Numbered from the stretch's first letter, positions 42,140 to 54,130 are shown. The stretch is 64,000 nt of DNA from Kuschelorhynchus macadamiae (GCA_030620095.1 JAUTXW010001615.1:129501-193500); one strand, 5' to 3'. Notes: generated by a model from the letters alone, not told the origin. A program made the numbers and translations.

Positions 42140-44858
42140 ATGACACAAAATAATATGGATTTCCAGTTTGATGAACAACTGATCGATTGTGTTCGTGCTT
42201 TTCCTGCTCTTTGGGAAATGGGAAAAAAATCTTACAAAGATAAAATTGCTAAAGACAATGCTTGGCGAAAAATTTCTGAAACATTGGGACATGGGGGTAA
42301 GTAGTGTGTTTAATAATTTTTAGTGTTGTAAAAAAACCGTTTTTTTTTCTAATCTTCATAATAATTATTAAAAAAAACTATGGCAAATAAAAAAATTCTT
42401 GTTATAAACAAAGAACACATTTTTAATGACAGTACATTAATGTAAATAAAAAAACACTATAAGATTTAACCTCGGATTTAACATAATATTTTTTTATTAT
42501 CTGAAAATAATTGCCAATAACACTGGACCAGGGCAAACTGAGCTCCCTTTAAAATAATAACGATGTATTTCAGAAATATTTAACATAATGTTAACTAACA
42601 TGATGATAAAATTTGACATTTATTTGTCCATGGCATTCACATTTTCTTATACCAAACGTCAATGTCAAATATTTAACATTAAGTTAGGGCTTTGGGTTTA
42701 ACTGTTTAACATAAGGTTAAATAATAATTATTTTCGATATCCACGGTAAAACTTTGTATGTTTACATTATTTATGTTGTTGGGTTCCTATTTTAACACAA
42801 GCATGTTAAAATCCTAGTATTTTCGTTTTTGGTCCTTATTTATTAATTTTTAATTGGTTAAAAAGAGATTTTTTTTAGTATTTCTATTAATATACCTTTA
42901 CAAACAAAAATCATCCTTTAAAATTATTAAAATAATTTTGTTTCTTGAAAACAAGTGCTCTTGAAAAAAAAAACAAACCCCTTTTGTATTTTTTCCAAAA
43001 AAAACATGTTTTTTATGAAAAAAAACCAAAATTTTTTTTTTCAACTCAATAATAATTTTATTATAAAAACATCGTACAATTTTTCACTTTTCACCTCTGT
43101 TGCACACGTTCCACAAATGTGTCTTGCCACGGAACAGAACCCTCAGGGCTAGAAAAGAAATTTTTGAATCGTTCTCTTACACCGTATGCTTCAAAATTCC
43201 CAGTTCGGCCCAGAATTACTGCTAGGTTCCTAAAATTTGTGGGCAGCAACTTTGACATGGATTCGACCGTTTCATCTGTAACATGAGAGGGTGTTTCCTT
43301 CCATAAAAAGTTATGAATAATACAGCATGTAAGGATAATTTTGTCAATAGTTTCAGGTTGAACGGCAATCGGAGTATAGAAGATTCGAAACACTTGACTT
43401 AACAACCCAAAACTATTTTCCACAGTCCTCCGTGCTCTGCAATGTCTGTAGTTATAGATTCTTTTCGTCACATCTGATTTTGCTTGCTCTTGTGGATATG
43501 GTCTCATCAATCTGGTGGTTAGTTTGAACGCTTCATCACCCAATACTACATAAGGCAGAATGGTATCTGTGCCTGATATTGCATCTGGACGTGGGAAATT
43601 GCGTGCTTCATTGGCTTGCTGCTTCTGTTAGGCTAGGAAAGGCCACTTCCTGAAGTTTTTTGCAAATGGCTGAGAGGGTTTCCGGGATAATTTTGCGTGA
43701 TATCCAGCTGAAGTGAATTCTGAATTGGTTTGCAAGAGATCTGTATGATTCTCCAGTAGCCAAAAATCTAAAAAAAATAAAATTAAATTTCTGAATTATT
43801 AAGAATTAAAAAGAACTATTATAAGGATATTTTAAAAACATCTATTTCTAAACTTCTGTTTGTGCTTTGTAGAGGAGTATTGCAGGAAGCGATGGCGCAA
43901 CATCCGTGATGCTTACAAAAAAAGTAAGAAAAAAACAACAACCGGTTCAGCAGCAACAAAATCAAAGTATAATGACAATGATCGTTTGAAATTTCTTGAT
44001 GCATCTTTAGCTGAAAGAGAGTAAGTTTTCCTGTAAACCATACATAATATTTTACTTCTTTTATCCCCCTCCCTTATAACCTAGAAATTATATTAATTCT
44101 TTTTTTTTTGTAGCTCCCATTGCACAATAGAAAACGATGATGACCAAGGAGAAAATGGCATATCTGTTGAGGAGCAAAGCGTCAACATAGATACGTGTGA
44201 TAGTTCACCATGTAATGCGGACGAATGTGACGATAAAGCAAGCTCTTCCACTGCGTCTAATGACAAAATCCGTCATCAGATACCCTCAAAAGAAATCCAA
44301 TTAGAGAAAAGCAATCCGGAGAATAGTGAGTTTGATTTGTCAGCTGTTGTAAATGAGTCTTCAGATGAAATTAACATACAAAGCTCAAAACGATTTAAAC
44401 GGTACAATAAACCACGTATATCCCAGACTTGGAACGACCTAAATAAAAATCAAGACCAACGTTTTAAAATTATCAAGGATCTGATTACAGACGAAAAGAA
44501 AGCTTGTGAAGTGGAGACTAAACCAAGGCACCCAATTTTCACTTTCTTTGAAAGTTTAGCGGAAACAGTTTCCCAATTTCCTCCAGATTTGATTGCCCGA
44601 ACAAGAAGTCAAGTGGCTCAAATTGTAACAGATATGGAATTGGAAGGTTTTGAACGATCCAAAATACCAGCTAACACTCAGTATAACGTGATTGTGCTAG
44701 GAAGTAAGGAAAATTTATCTGGAAGCACATCACATTGCCACTCGGTATCAACTTCCAGTGTCAATTCCCCAGAAGACCTTAATTTTGCAGAAGTAATTTC
44801 TGAAACTTCAAATGCATATCTCCAATTCCATGAACCCGAGAACCCAAACGACCGGTGA
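42140..44858 (+). CDS. MADF/BESS DNA-binding protein of the Harbinger element
   Basis: Three exons join in phase: 42140-42296, 43873-44020 and 44114-44858 (GTAAGT donors, TAG acceptors), giving 349 residues without a stop. The N-terminal MADF domain (about 1-95) reads DEQLIDCVRAFPALWEMGKK, AWRKISETLGHGEEYCRKRW and RNIRDAYKKSKKK. The middle is acidic and low-complexity. A BESS-like motif lies near residues 240-285 (HPIFTFFESLAETVSQFPPD, ARTRSQVAQIVTDME). In this family the MADF/Myb-like protein binds the transposase and the element ends and helps nuclear import. The start is the first ATG after the subterminal repeats. Intron 1 contains the antisense transposase exon. Confidence 0.88.
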
Positions 44859-46001
44859 AGCCTTACAGGAATCCTTTAATTCAAATTTAGATTAACCCGA
44901 ACTATTGTTAAATTTATTTTTCAGTTTACTAATAAATGAAATGAACGGTATATACTATTAATTATTGCCACTAGTCATCAGAATCGCCTGTTGCATACCT
45001 TTATTTTTAACATGCCTTAATCTACATCACTACCATTCTATAATGATATATTATTATGAATACATAGTTACAAAACAAAAAATCCTACTTATACAGGGTG
45101 ATTCATAAGTACTTTAGCAAACTTCGAGAGGTTATTCTTTGAGTAATTTTAAGGTAAAAAGTTTATATAAACATATGTCCGGAAATGAATGGTTTTCAAG
45201 ATACAGGGTGTTAAAAGTTTTCAGAAAAAAATCGTTTATTTAGGTGCACTAAGAAGAAGAAAATAAACGTTTAAATAAATCAAACCAATTATTTTTTAAC
45301 ATTAAATATTTTTTATATGAAATAAAAGCTTATCGCGAGAATTTAAATATAACAGGACAGAAATCTGACACTTGTTGTTAAAAGTTAGTAATTTCAATAT
45401 TACGTATATGGTTGAAAATAATAAAATTTTATTTTGTATTTACATTCTCGCGACAAGTTTTTATATCATATAAAAAATATTTAATGTTACAAAATAATGG
45501 GTTTGATTTATTCAAACGTGGAAACCGTCGTAACAAACCAGGACCTTTTGATCACCACATATTGTGAAATCGGGGGTTAGAATTACTCAAAGAATCACCT
45601 CCTAAAGTTTGTTAAAGTACTTATGAATCACCCTGTATTTACACGAATAAAGTACTCAGTAAAATTAATTACGTAACAAAAACTTACCTCAGCGTTACAC
45701 AGAGCTTTAACAGCGGTTCTATTGGTCTAGGATACCTGTATGAAGGGTTTGTTGTTATACTTTCTTCAATTGTATTCAGAATATAGTGAAATAGATCACG
45801 TGAAACTCTCAGGTAAGCTTTAAATCGAGATTCACTGTCAATCAAATGACGTTCAATGAAAATGTGAAAAGCTCCTTCTTGTTCACGCCTTTTATAAACG
45901 TTCGATTTTTCACGACTTACAAGACACTGATGAACTACAGCTAGATGTTCTTCTTCAAGCAAGAGAAGCGCAGCAATAATACGACGTGTTGCTATTTTCA
46001 T
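43091..46001 (-). pseudogene. HARBI1-type nuclease/transposase, internally deleted
   Basis: Exon 1 (46001-45688) starts MKIATRRIIAALLLLEEE and ends CVTLR at a GTAAGT donor. Exon 2 begins at 43767 and reads FLATGESYRSLANQFRIHFS (the conserved LRFLATG motif) to FPSLTEAAS. Then the frame shifts and continues FPRPDAISGTDTILPYVVLG, DEAFKLTTRLMRPYP and RRTVENSFGLLSQVFRI. About 80-100 residues that normally carry the first catalytic Asp (a DGxH motif) are missing near 43620. The second Asp (GDEAF) and the Glu (VENSFG) remain. It cannot be catalytically competent. Only a restored partner elsewhere in the genome could mobilise this copy. Confidence 0.85.
45092..45637. mobile_element. Foldback MITE nested in the Harbinger element
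   Basis: Ends TACAGGGTGATTCATAAGTA and TACTTATGAATCACCCTGTA are inverted copies with TA at the borders. The arms extend inward through TTTTTTATATGA and CGCGAGAAT to a short loop near 45390. It lies in the intron of the - strand transposase. Confidence 0.85.
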
Positions 46002-46203
46002 TTTGAACTTTTGATTTTTCACGAATTTCAAAGATGTTCTTCTTTTTCCAGCAAGAGAATCACTCGCGATTGACGCGATTGCACGAATATTTGCCTGACG
46101 GTAAAAAAACAAATTTGCCGTCAACGGATGCGGCCTGCGATATCCGCCAACGCAGTGCCGCACACCGCAGCCGCACACCGCATAGTTAAAAATCCTACCT
46201 TTA

Positions 46204-47109
46204 ACAAATAATACGTTTTTAGCCGATAACCGATAACATATTTTCAAAATATCGTGCAGCCGTTCATTATTAGTTTTTGAAATTAATGGGATTTGTATTA
46301 CTTTCCTCAAAGGACAGTATGTAATTTTTTCAGGTATCCACGTTTCAGGGTTCTTAGATGCTGAAAAAGATATTTTCTCGAATCCGTCGGTGTGTCTGTC
46401 TGTCTGCGGCATAGCTAAAGAACTACTTATCTGATTGACTTCAAATTTTGGTCCAAAATTAATACAGCGGAACAAAATGGCCTAGTTAAATGTTTAAAAT
46501 TTTGCGGAAAAATTAACTGTGACATGGGGATGAACTAGTAATATTTTGGTACCAATTCAAGATAGCACAACAAAACGGCGCCCTCATAAAATATTTGGGT
46601 CAAATCTTGCAACTTATTTTGAAGCTGTTCCCTTTATCGGAAGTCACTGAAATTTGGTATACATACATAAACCAGATGACAATACAACAATATGTTGCCC
46701 AATCATGAATATTTTATACAGGGTGCTTACAAAATATTGCTAATAAGTTCAAAAAAGTTTCCGTTTTATTAATTTGTTATATATACATAAACTTGATGAT
46801 GATACAATATTATGGTGTTGAATATCTTGTCTTGTATAGTGTACACCTATATAAACAAGTGACAATGCAATATTATGGTGGCAAGTCTAAATATTGCTGG
46901 AAAGTACAAAATAAAATATATGTGAAAATATTTAAATATTACAAAAACACAGAACTTTTAAAAGTTTTGTGTTTATGTAATTTTATTAACCCGAAAAATA
47001 CAAATATTAAAATAAATTTAAATTAGCAAATGTAAACAATATTTAAAAAATGGTATACTGTATTATTCTAGCCGTGGTTTCATTTAAATATGGGTGGTTA
47101 GTGAATTAA
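46204..47109 (+). repeat. AAGATGGCGG family copy and unassigned sequence
   Basis: 46310-46620 carries the terminal block (TTTTTCAGGTATCCACGTTT), GTGTGTCTGTCTGTCTGCGG, GATTGACTTCAAATTTTGG and CAACAAAACGGCGCCC. After that, two AAACTTGATGATGATACAAT-like phrases and a TACAGGGTGCTTAC end (46718) are the only structure. Confidence 0.55.
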
Positions 47110-47226
<117 letters not shown>

Positions 47227-47254
47227 TCTCATCGATAAAGTTATATACATATAT

Positions 47255-48099
47255 AGAGGGTTATTCACGGTGAGTGTTCAATTAGAAGTATCTGGAAAAT
47301 CAATAAACACAGTACTTTCAAACCTTGCCTCTACACTACACAATTGAACATAAAATCTCTTTTTAAAATATTTTAAATTTTGCGGTGTTGCCGCTTTTGA
47401 CTCATACCGATGGCAATATCTATTTTTAATGAAATGCACTGTATATTATTGCAATTTTGTAATGTCTTCAAATTTTAAACACTTTTGCATGGTATTTCCT
47501 ATACCTAAATTCAACTGACTTTGAGAAAATGGCACCTGAAAATTGACATCTTTTACTGTTTAAAGCTCTGTAACTCCAAAACGCCTCAACTTACAGCAAA
47601 ACGGATTGCACTTTCTTATCTTAGTTTTAAGTTACCTATCATCTGATCACAATTTTAACTTCGACAGGAAATGTCAAATTTTGACAGCTTCTGTCAAATT
47701 TAAAATTGGTATCAGGAGATAGCCAACTAAAAAGCAAAATCGGAAATTGATCCATTTTGTTGCAGATTAAGTCGTTTAGGAGCTATAGGAGCTTTAAAAC
47801 GTCAGAAATGTCAATTTTCATCCTCCATTTTCTCGAAATTTGAATTTAGGTATAGGAAACATCAAAAAAAATATTTAGAATTTTCAGGCCAATATAAAAT
47901 TGCAATAATATACAGGGCCTTCCATTTAGAAAACGGATGTTGATATCGGTTTCTGTTAGAAGCGGCGGTACCGCATAATTTAAAATATTTTAAAAATAGA
48001 GTTTATGTTTACCTATGGCCAGAGCCAAATGTTCATGATAGTCTGTTTATTGGTTCTCCAAATACTTCTAATAGGACATTCACCGTGAATAATCCTGTA
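47255..48099. mobile_element. Long foldback element, arms of about 370 bp
   Basis: The left end AGGGTTATTCACGGTGAGTG and the right end CATTCACCGTGAATAATCCT are inverted. Matching inner pairs include GTATTTCCTATACCTAAATT (47492) with AATTTAGGTATAGGAAAC (47843), and a GCGGTGTTGCCGC (47385) counterpart GCGGCGGTACCGC (47964). There is no coding capacity. The arms meet near 47670, where TTTGACAG repeats. Confidence 0.85.
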
Positions 48100-48372
48100 T
48101 CAAAAAGTAAATATATGGGTCATATATGAGTATACATACTTATTTTTATCAAGAAAAGTGACACATATTAAGAATAATATAACGTTTATAAACTTATTAC
48201 CAATTTAGTTACGAGGAAAGTTCCGGGTAAAGTCACTTTACCGATTTTTGTATATTGCAAAAGGAAAATAAATAATGTTTAAAAAAACAATTCCTGGTAT
48301 GAAAATAAATAATATTATGTACATATCTCTAGTTTTCTGAAGAACGTTTAACGGATATTGAGGGTACATTGA

Positions 48373-48376
<4 letters not shown>

Positions 48377-48442
<66 letters not shown>

Positions 48443-48468
48443 CCTAATTTTTCTTGGTTTCTTTGGTT

Positions 48469-48511
<43 letters not shown>
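48377..48511. repeat. Two (TA)n tracts
   Basis: Tracts at 48377-48438 and 48471-48511, separated by about 32 bases. Confidence 0.95.
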
Positions 48512-48516
<5 letters not shown>

Positions 48517-48524
48517 AACTATTA

Positions 48525-49640
48525 GCAGGTACCCGCGACTTCGTTCGCGTATGTCGACAATGAAAGGGGTAGAAAAAGGTACTTAAATCGTCTTATTTAA
48601 GTACCTCTTAAGATCCGTTTTTATGTAATACCCTGTATACATTAAAAAAAATTAAAATATGTACAAAATAAAATACACTTGTTAAAGCTTTTTTTTGAAA
48701 AACTAACCGTTTTGTAAATAATAAGAAGTGTAGTATTGCAGGGGCCGGGCGGTTTTACCCCTTGAAATTTGAGGTTCGTAAAATCACCTTTTATCAAATC
48801 TTTACATCATGCATTCAACCTCTGTGCCAAAATTCAGCTTTTTACGTCAAGAGGTTTGAGTGGGATTGTGATTAATCAATGGCCCAATATTGAACCACCC
48901 TGTACAATTTTTTAAAAAATCTTATAAAATGTAAAGTATGAAAATAAAAAATACCCGAAATCCTAAGCGTTTTTTTTTAAATAGAAAATAATTTAATACT
49001 TAAGGGGCGGTTTCATCCCCTTACAAGTCTTTTAAAAAATCATACCTTATCGAACCTCTACACTCTGTAGTCAACCCATATGCAAAAATGCCCTTATTCA
49101 AGCGTTTTTTTTCAAAAACTAACCGTTTTGTAAATAAAAAGATTTTAATATTCAAGGGGCGGTTTCGCCCCTTAGTTTCGAAAAACCCCGTCTTGTCAAA
49201 CCTTTACACCATACAATTAACCTATATCAAAATTCGGCATGTCAAGAGTGACCCGATTTTTTAAACACCCTGTATTAATTTTTTAAATATCTTTAAATGG
49301 GTAAAAAATAAGAATAAATAACAGCTATTCAAGCGTTTTTCCATAAACTAACCGTTTTTTAAATAACATGTATTGTATTATTTAAGTTTAGTTTTGCAGT
49401 CGATCCGTGTACTAAAATTCCGTTTTTTACGGCAAACGTTTGAGCAAGATCGTGATTAATCAGCGACCTGATTTTTTAAAACACCCTGTATGATAGTTTC
49501 GAAGTTTTTAAAATAAAATAAATAAACAAAATGAGATTTGATAAGATAGAAAAACTAACAATTTTTTAGATACAAAATATTGTGATATTTAAGGGGGCAG
49601 TTTCAGCCCCTTGGAATTTGTGTTCCGAAAATTTGCAGTA
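48525..49640. repeat. Hairpin plus tandem block related to 39990-40420
   Basis: Starts with the hairpin CGCGA-CTTCGT-TCGCG (near 48534). Then come four to five diverged units of about 200-240 bp with AACTAACCGTTTTGTAAATA, GGGGCGGTTTCGCCCC or a variant, TTATCAAACCT-like text and ACACCCTGTAT-type spacers (48642, 49265, 49482). Confidence 0.7.
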
Positions 49641-51132
49641 GGCCATGCAAAACCATGCTGCCTTTTATTTAAAGTCGTTAACAATATCTACATCCTAACA
49701 ATAAATCAAAATAAATATGTAATTAAACCTATTTATCAAAATATGTATTGATAATTTCGCACCAAAAAAGTACCATCCACCTAGATTTATGTAACACATG
49801 AACAAAACAGTAATAAATTATTATGTAACAAGCCTTTCAGCAAAAATCAACAGTAACAGTAACCAAGGAAATCAAAAGAACTGTTCAAACTGATTTCCAT
49901 TTTGTTCTATGCACGCTTCGCACAATTTTCATATTCGTTTTAGGGAATTAAGCAAAATAACGGGATGATTTTGTAAATAGCGAAAATTTTCTCTTATTGC
50001 CTAAAATTCCTAAATCTTGGACATTATCATAGTGGTCTTTGTAAATTCTATCTTCCAGATATCCCCATAGAAAGAAATCTGGGGACCTAGCGGGCCATCT
50101 TATAGGTCTATTTGTTCCGATCCATTGATTGGTAAAATTATTGTCCAGAAATAATCTCGTCATTCCAGCATTGTGTGCAGGAGCACCGTCCTGTTGAAAA
50201 TAAATTTCGTTAATTTGCGCTAGAGGAACATCGTCAAGTAATTCAGGTATAGCTGCCTCTAAAATTTCTATATAGTGATTGGCTGTTAGATTTCCCTCAA
50301 ATATATAAAATTTTATATGTGTTCCTAATATGAAGCAGGACACATTTAGACCAAACCTGCCCTGCTGTCTTCTGGGAAATATTTGGTGTTGATTTTCCTG
50401 GGACCAGAATCTACTATTGTGCCTATTGAGTATACCAGAATTACTGAAATGTGCTTCGTCGGACCATATAACCTTCCTTTCAAAATCTCTAACCATATCG
50501 CATCTTTCTCGAAACCAATTGCAGAAGACTACCAGACGCTCTGCATCCCCTGGCTGTAAGTGCTGCACGAGCCTAAATTTGTATGGGTGGTATTTGTGCT
50601 TTTTTAGAATTTCTTGAACTCTAGTTTTTGAAATCCTTATGCTCTTTTCACTGGCCCTACAAGAGTTTGTAGGGTAAGTTTCTGCGTTAGCCAAAACCGT
50701 AATTTTCTCAGCCAGATTTTCTTTATTATATGTTTTCGTACGAGGTTTGATAAATGATCCGTGATTAAGAAAATTCTTTTTTATCCGATAAAAAGTGGAT
50801 ATATTAGGTTGCCTCCTTTCTGGATATCTAAATAAAAATTAAGCAATAGTATTTCAACATACCTAAAAATTAACTATTTACCTGTTAAAATACATCTCAG
50901 AAGCCGCTTCAACATTTTCATTACTTAATATAAAACAAGCTAACATATCGTACTTTTCATAATGTTCGAAAGTTTGGTTTTCTTCCATAATAATACAAAT
51001 ATATTTTTACACAATAAATAAATACAAAAAACTAGCGCTATATTTTATATACGCGTACAAAATTGGGAAATGTCATTTGCTTCCAAGAAAACAAAAGAAA
51101 ACGGCATCGTTTTGCATGGCCTATTGCAAAAT
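49631..51132 (-). mobile_element. Mariner-superfamily transposon, about 1.5 kb
   Basis: Inverted ends: GCAGTAGGCCATGCAAAACC (49635) against GTTTTGCATGGCCTATTGC (51109-51127). A TA pair sits inside each end at 49639 and 51122, so the true border may be there, with GGCCATGCAAAAC as the terminal repeat. It contains one transposase gene. Confidence 0.7.
49948..50988 (-). pseudogene. Mariner/Tc1-superfamily transposase with catalytic-region deletion
   Basis: Exon 1 (50988-50882) and exon 2 (from 50827) join in phase across a 54-bp intron. The helix-turn-helix part reads AASEMYFNRYPERRQP and TFYRIKKNFLNHGSF. The catalytic part has VIWSDEAHFSN (first Asp), IYFQQDGAPAHNAGM (second Asp) and WPARSPDFFLWGYLED. 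Related proteins have five more residues (LTPLD) between SPD and FF, so 15 bases are lost exactly at the third catalytic Asp. A frameshift near 50005 then spoils the C-terminus: the other frame reads IRENFRYLQNHPVILL. It is inactive. The sister fragment at 9027 shows the family has several copies. Confidence 0.8.
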
Positions 51133-51241
51133 TTGGGATGATAATTATAAAAATTAGGATTTTTGTTGTTGTTTAATAAAATAGACCCATACTATTATAT
51201 ATTTTTGAGAATTTAAAAGGACAAATCAATTTCTGGACAAA

Positions 51242-51581
51242 TATACAGGGTGTCCCATTTAAAAAAACAACTTTGGGTCATATCTAAAAAATAACAACTC
51301 AAATGAAAAATATTACTACGCCACTGGATCCAGCGTAAAAAACTGCTTAAGCAGCAATTTTTCCCTTTGCGTTAAGTTAAAGGATAACCGAGATACGAGG
51401 GGGGTCCCAAAATGCAAAATTTTCTATTTCGCCCTGTATCTCCTAAACGAAGAAGGCTATGAAAATTTTGTTTACGGCTTCATGAGTTTCACAAAAAATT
51501 AGCTCAGGTTCGTGAAAACCGCATCTTTAAAAATAAGCGATATACCCTGCTTTTGCAACCAAATCCGGACATCCTGTACAT
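51242..51581. mobile_element. MITE with TACAGGGTGTCC ends
   Basis: Left ATACAGGGTGTCCC (51243) and right CCGGACATCCTGTAC (51567) are inverted. The 340-bp interior has GC-balanced text but no frame. TA borders are seen. Confidence 0.75.
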
Positions 51582-51594
51582 ATCAGACAGCTCC

Positions 51595-51955
51595 GGCAAG
51601 TAAACCTTAATCTTGACGTTCCGCGCCTTCGTAGTGTAGCGTTCCGTTCAAGCTTCTCATACTTAGCTTCCTACGTTTTTTATCAGATCTCGAGCCTGTT
51701 CCCAAAAGGGTCATCTAAAGATTCATTAAAGAGAAATCTAAAGGGTGAGATTCTGCACAGCACCCTCAAATTTAATTTTAATTTGTATTAGTTCCTAATA
51801 TTTACTCTTACTGTGTTATTTATTTTTGGTTGGGACTGGGTTTTGATTCCACCTTGTTTTAATGGTACCCTGCTTTTTTGTGTACTGCTTTTAATTTTAT
51901 TTTATATTTTTTGCACAATAAATGATTTTTGAATTTGAATTTGAATTAAATTCAT
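51595..51955 (+). pseudogene. LINE 3' end
   Basis: Frame: LDVPRLRSVAFRSSFSYLAS, then LFPKGSSKDSLKRNLKGEIL and stop. A 3' UTR follows, ending AATAAATGATTTTTGAATTT with TTTGAA repeats. It is the last part of ORF2 only. The MITE next to it ends 15 bp upstream. Confidence 0.65.
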
Positions 51956-52729
51956 AGCCAAGGCGAAACATATAACGCCGCAGTAGATTTATATATAAAA
52001 AATATAAATATAACCTTTAATTATCTGTTTGTCAGGGTTTATAATACAGTGTGACCAGTAAAGAGAGCATCATATGGGGATTTTATTTAATAACTGCCTT
52101 TGGTAAAATTTTAGTTTGTAGAAAGTTTTTGCTTAAAAGATAATGAAAAATGATAAAAAAAAGTTACTCACATGAACCAAGTCAAATTTGACATTTTTTC
52201 AAAAAGATTGAAAAATCACCTTTTTTTTATCAAAATTTGAACAATGATAAAGGAAAATTATGTTTTTTTTTTTTGGCTTCATATCTATATACAAAATTAA
52301 AACTCTTATCAGTTGACTTAAATTTTTGTTTACTTGATACTTAAACCTAGCCGATCAAATGTAAGCAAACCTGAATTAAATAATTTTTCTTAGGATACTT
52401 TATAATTTAGGCTTTAATTGATGGTATCAATTAATTTAATAAATATATTGTATATATTTTAAACTATAGAAGTTGAAAAAAGTAAATAGATGTTTAATAA
52501 CTTAATATTTAAGAATATTTCATCCACAAACTGTTCAAAATAAAAAAATAATTAAGAAAATACATTTAAACGATGAATTTATAAAAAATGAATAGTTTAA
52601 TTTGGTAAAGCTAAAAAGCATAAAGTTATTGAAAGTCTAGCGATAGCGCTGAACAACTGTAAAAAGAAAAAATCAGTAAATTTCCTTTACCTGGTACTTC
52701 CTCTTCCCTCATAACTTTACCCTATTAGT
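51956..52729. other. No gene recognised
   Basis: Very AT-rich, with no supported frame or repeat. Confidence 0.5.
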
Positions 52730-53450
52730 AGTAGTGAAGTGTGACCCAATTTTTGTTTTGGGGCTTGTTTCTTAAATATTTTATTAGGCCGCCATTTTCA
52801 TTCCTATGTAGCACTTGATTTTTATGCAAAACTTGAGGTAAATTGGATAATTAGTTCTTTAGTAACAATTTTTTTAACAATTCACTAGGCCAAAAGGCAG
52901 CAATATTGGATTTTTTACAAAATATTGCCAAGTCATCCCTGTATGACCCCTAATTTTTGACCAAAATTTGAAGCAAAGCGGATAATTTTTTTAGGTATGC
53001 CATGAACTGTCAAAGTTAGGAACTCGAACACATGAAGATATGTAAAAACCTGGAACAATGATTTTTTTCACGATTACAATTTTTTTTTTTTGATCGCCGT
53101 CTTGAATTCGTATCACAACTTTACCAGTTCATCTATATGTTACACTTAATTCTTGCCCAAGATTTAAAATAAATCTAATAAGTAGTCTTTACAGGCTGAT
53201 TTTTTAAATATTGTATTGAGCTGCTATTTTATTTCGCCATCTTACATTCCTTCCGAAATTGTACTAGTTTATTCCTACATAGTACTTGAAATTTTGCGAA
53301 GTTTGAGCTAAATTGGATAGGTTCTTTTTTATAATTATTTTAATATATCATTATATGTTGTCATTTCATCATAAAAAATTAACGGTCATCCTATATGACC
53401 CTTAATTTTTGACCAAATTTTAATATTTCGCTTTTAAGAGAAGTAAACAG
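52730..53450 (-). repeat. AAGATGGCGG family repeat, three sub-units
   Basis: Phrases GGCCGCCATTTTC (52789), CACTAGGCCAAAAGG (52884), TGATCGCCGTCTTGAATTC (53091) and TTTCGCCATCTTAC (53231) mark the sub-units. Links like CCCTAATTTTTGACCAAA also appear. Confidence 0.65.
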
Positions 53451-53575
53451 GGTTATTAACGACCTGGAAAATCCTGGCAAAGTCAGGTAATTCAGCAATC
53501 TGCCTGACAATCAGGAGATTTTATAGTAAACCTAAAAAAATGCTTGATTGTATTTACTCAAAATTATTTCGTCGC

Positions 53576-53576
<1 letters not shown>

Positions 53577-53647
<71 letters not shown>

Positions 53648-54062
53648 TCCGTATATTCAGACTTGCCCGCCGGTGCACTCACAATAACAGTAACTAGAAA
53701 ATCGGCTCAGGTATAGTCAAAAGCAGTGTTATCGTGCGGGTCATACGATTTATCAACGACAAACTTTTTAAGTTTGTTTTTCTTCTATTACGTGTAATCA
53801 TATCCTCCGCATAAAATCCGGAAGATGAATTATATAGACCTATTATTTATATACCTTTTATTAGATTGATACCATTTTTTTCTTTACTTTTTTAGTACAT
53901 TTGCAATTTTGTAGGCAATAAATAAATAATTATAGAATACTTGTTCCAATTTTAAAGCATGTTTAAAATAAGTAAATTTTTGTATTAATTATAAGACAAA
54001 ATTTGATATATAAAAATCGGTAAAATCGCTTTACCAGAAACTCGGGGCTGACGAAAAATACT

Positions 54063-54129
<67 letters not shown>
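53577..54129. repeat. Two (TA)n tracts around unassigned sequence
   Basis: Tracts at 53577-53645 and 54064-54129. Between them, nothing is recognised. ATCCTCCG at 53645 recurs at 53811. Confidence 0.85.

Positions 54130-54130
<1 letters not shown>

Larger units (their letters stand above)
41886..46200. mobile_element. PIF/Harbinger transposon with MADF and transposase genes
   Basis: The termini AGGTAGGATTTTTAACTATG (41886) and CATAGTTAAAAATCCTACCT (ending 46200) are perfect inverted copies. They are flanked by TTA on both sides (41883-41885, 46201-46203), the duplication typical of PIF/Harbinger. Subterminal GTGCGGCAGCGG-type repeats lie inside both ends. It carries a MADF/BESS gene on + and a HARBI1-type gene on -, the standard two-gene content. 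It sits in delta-COP intron 6 and has been invaded by a MITE (45092-45637). Confidence 0.92.

Noticed and set aside
41897..42292. 131-codon - frame at the left end of the Harbinger element
   Set aside because: It covers terminal repeats and the antisense of MADF exon 1; shadow frame.
46002..46475. N-terminal extension of the - strand transposase frame
   Set aside because: It crosses the transposon end at 46200 into a flanking repeat; Met at 46001 is the sensible start.
48534..48549. CGCGACTTCGTTCGCG as a transcription terminator
   Set aside because: Rho-independent hairpins do not apply in a eukaryotic genome; kept only as a repeat hairpin.
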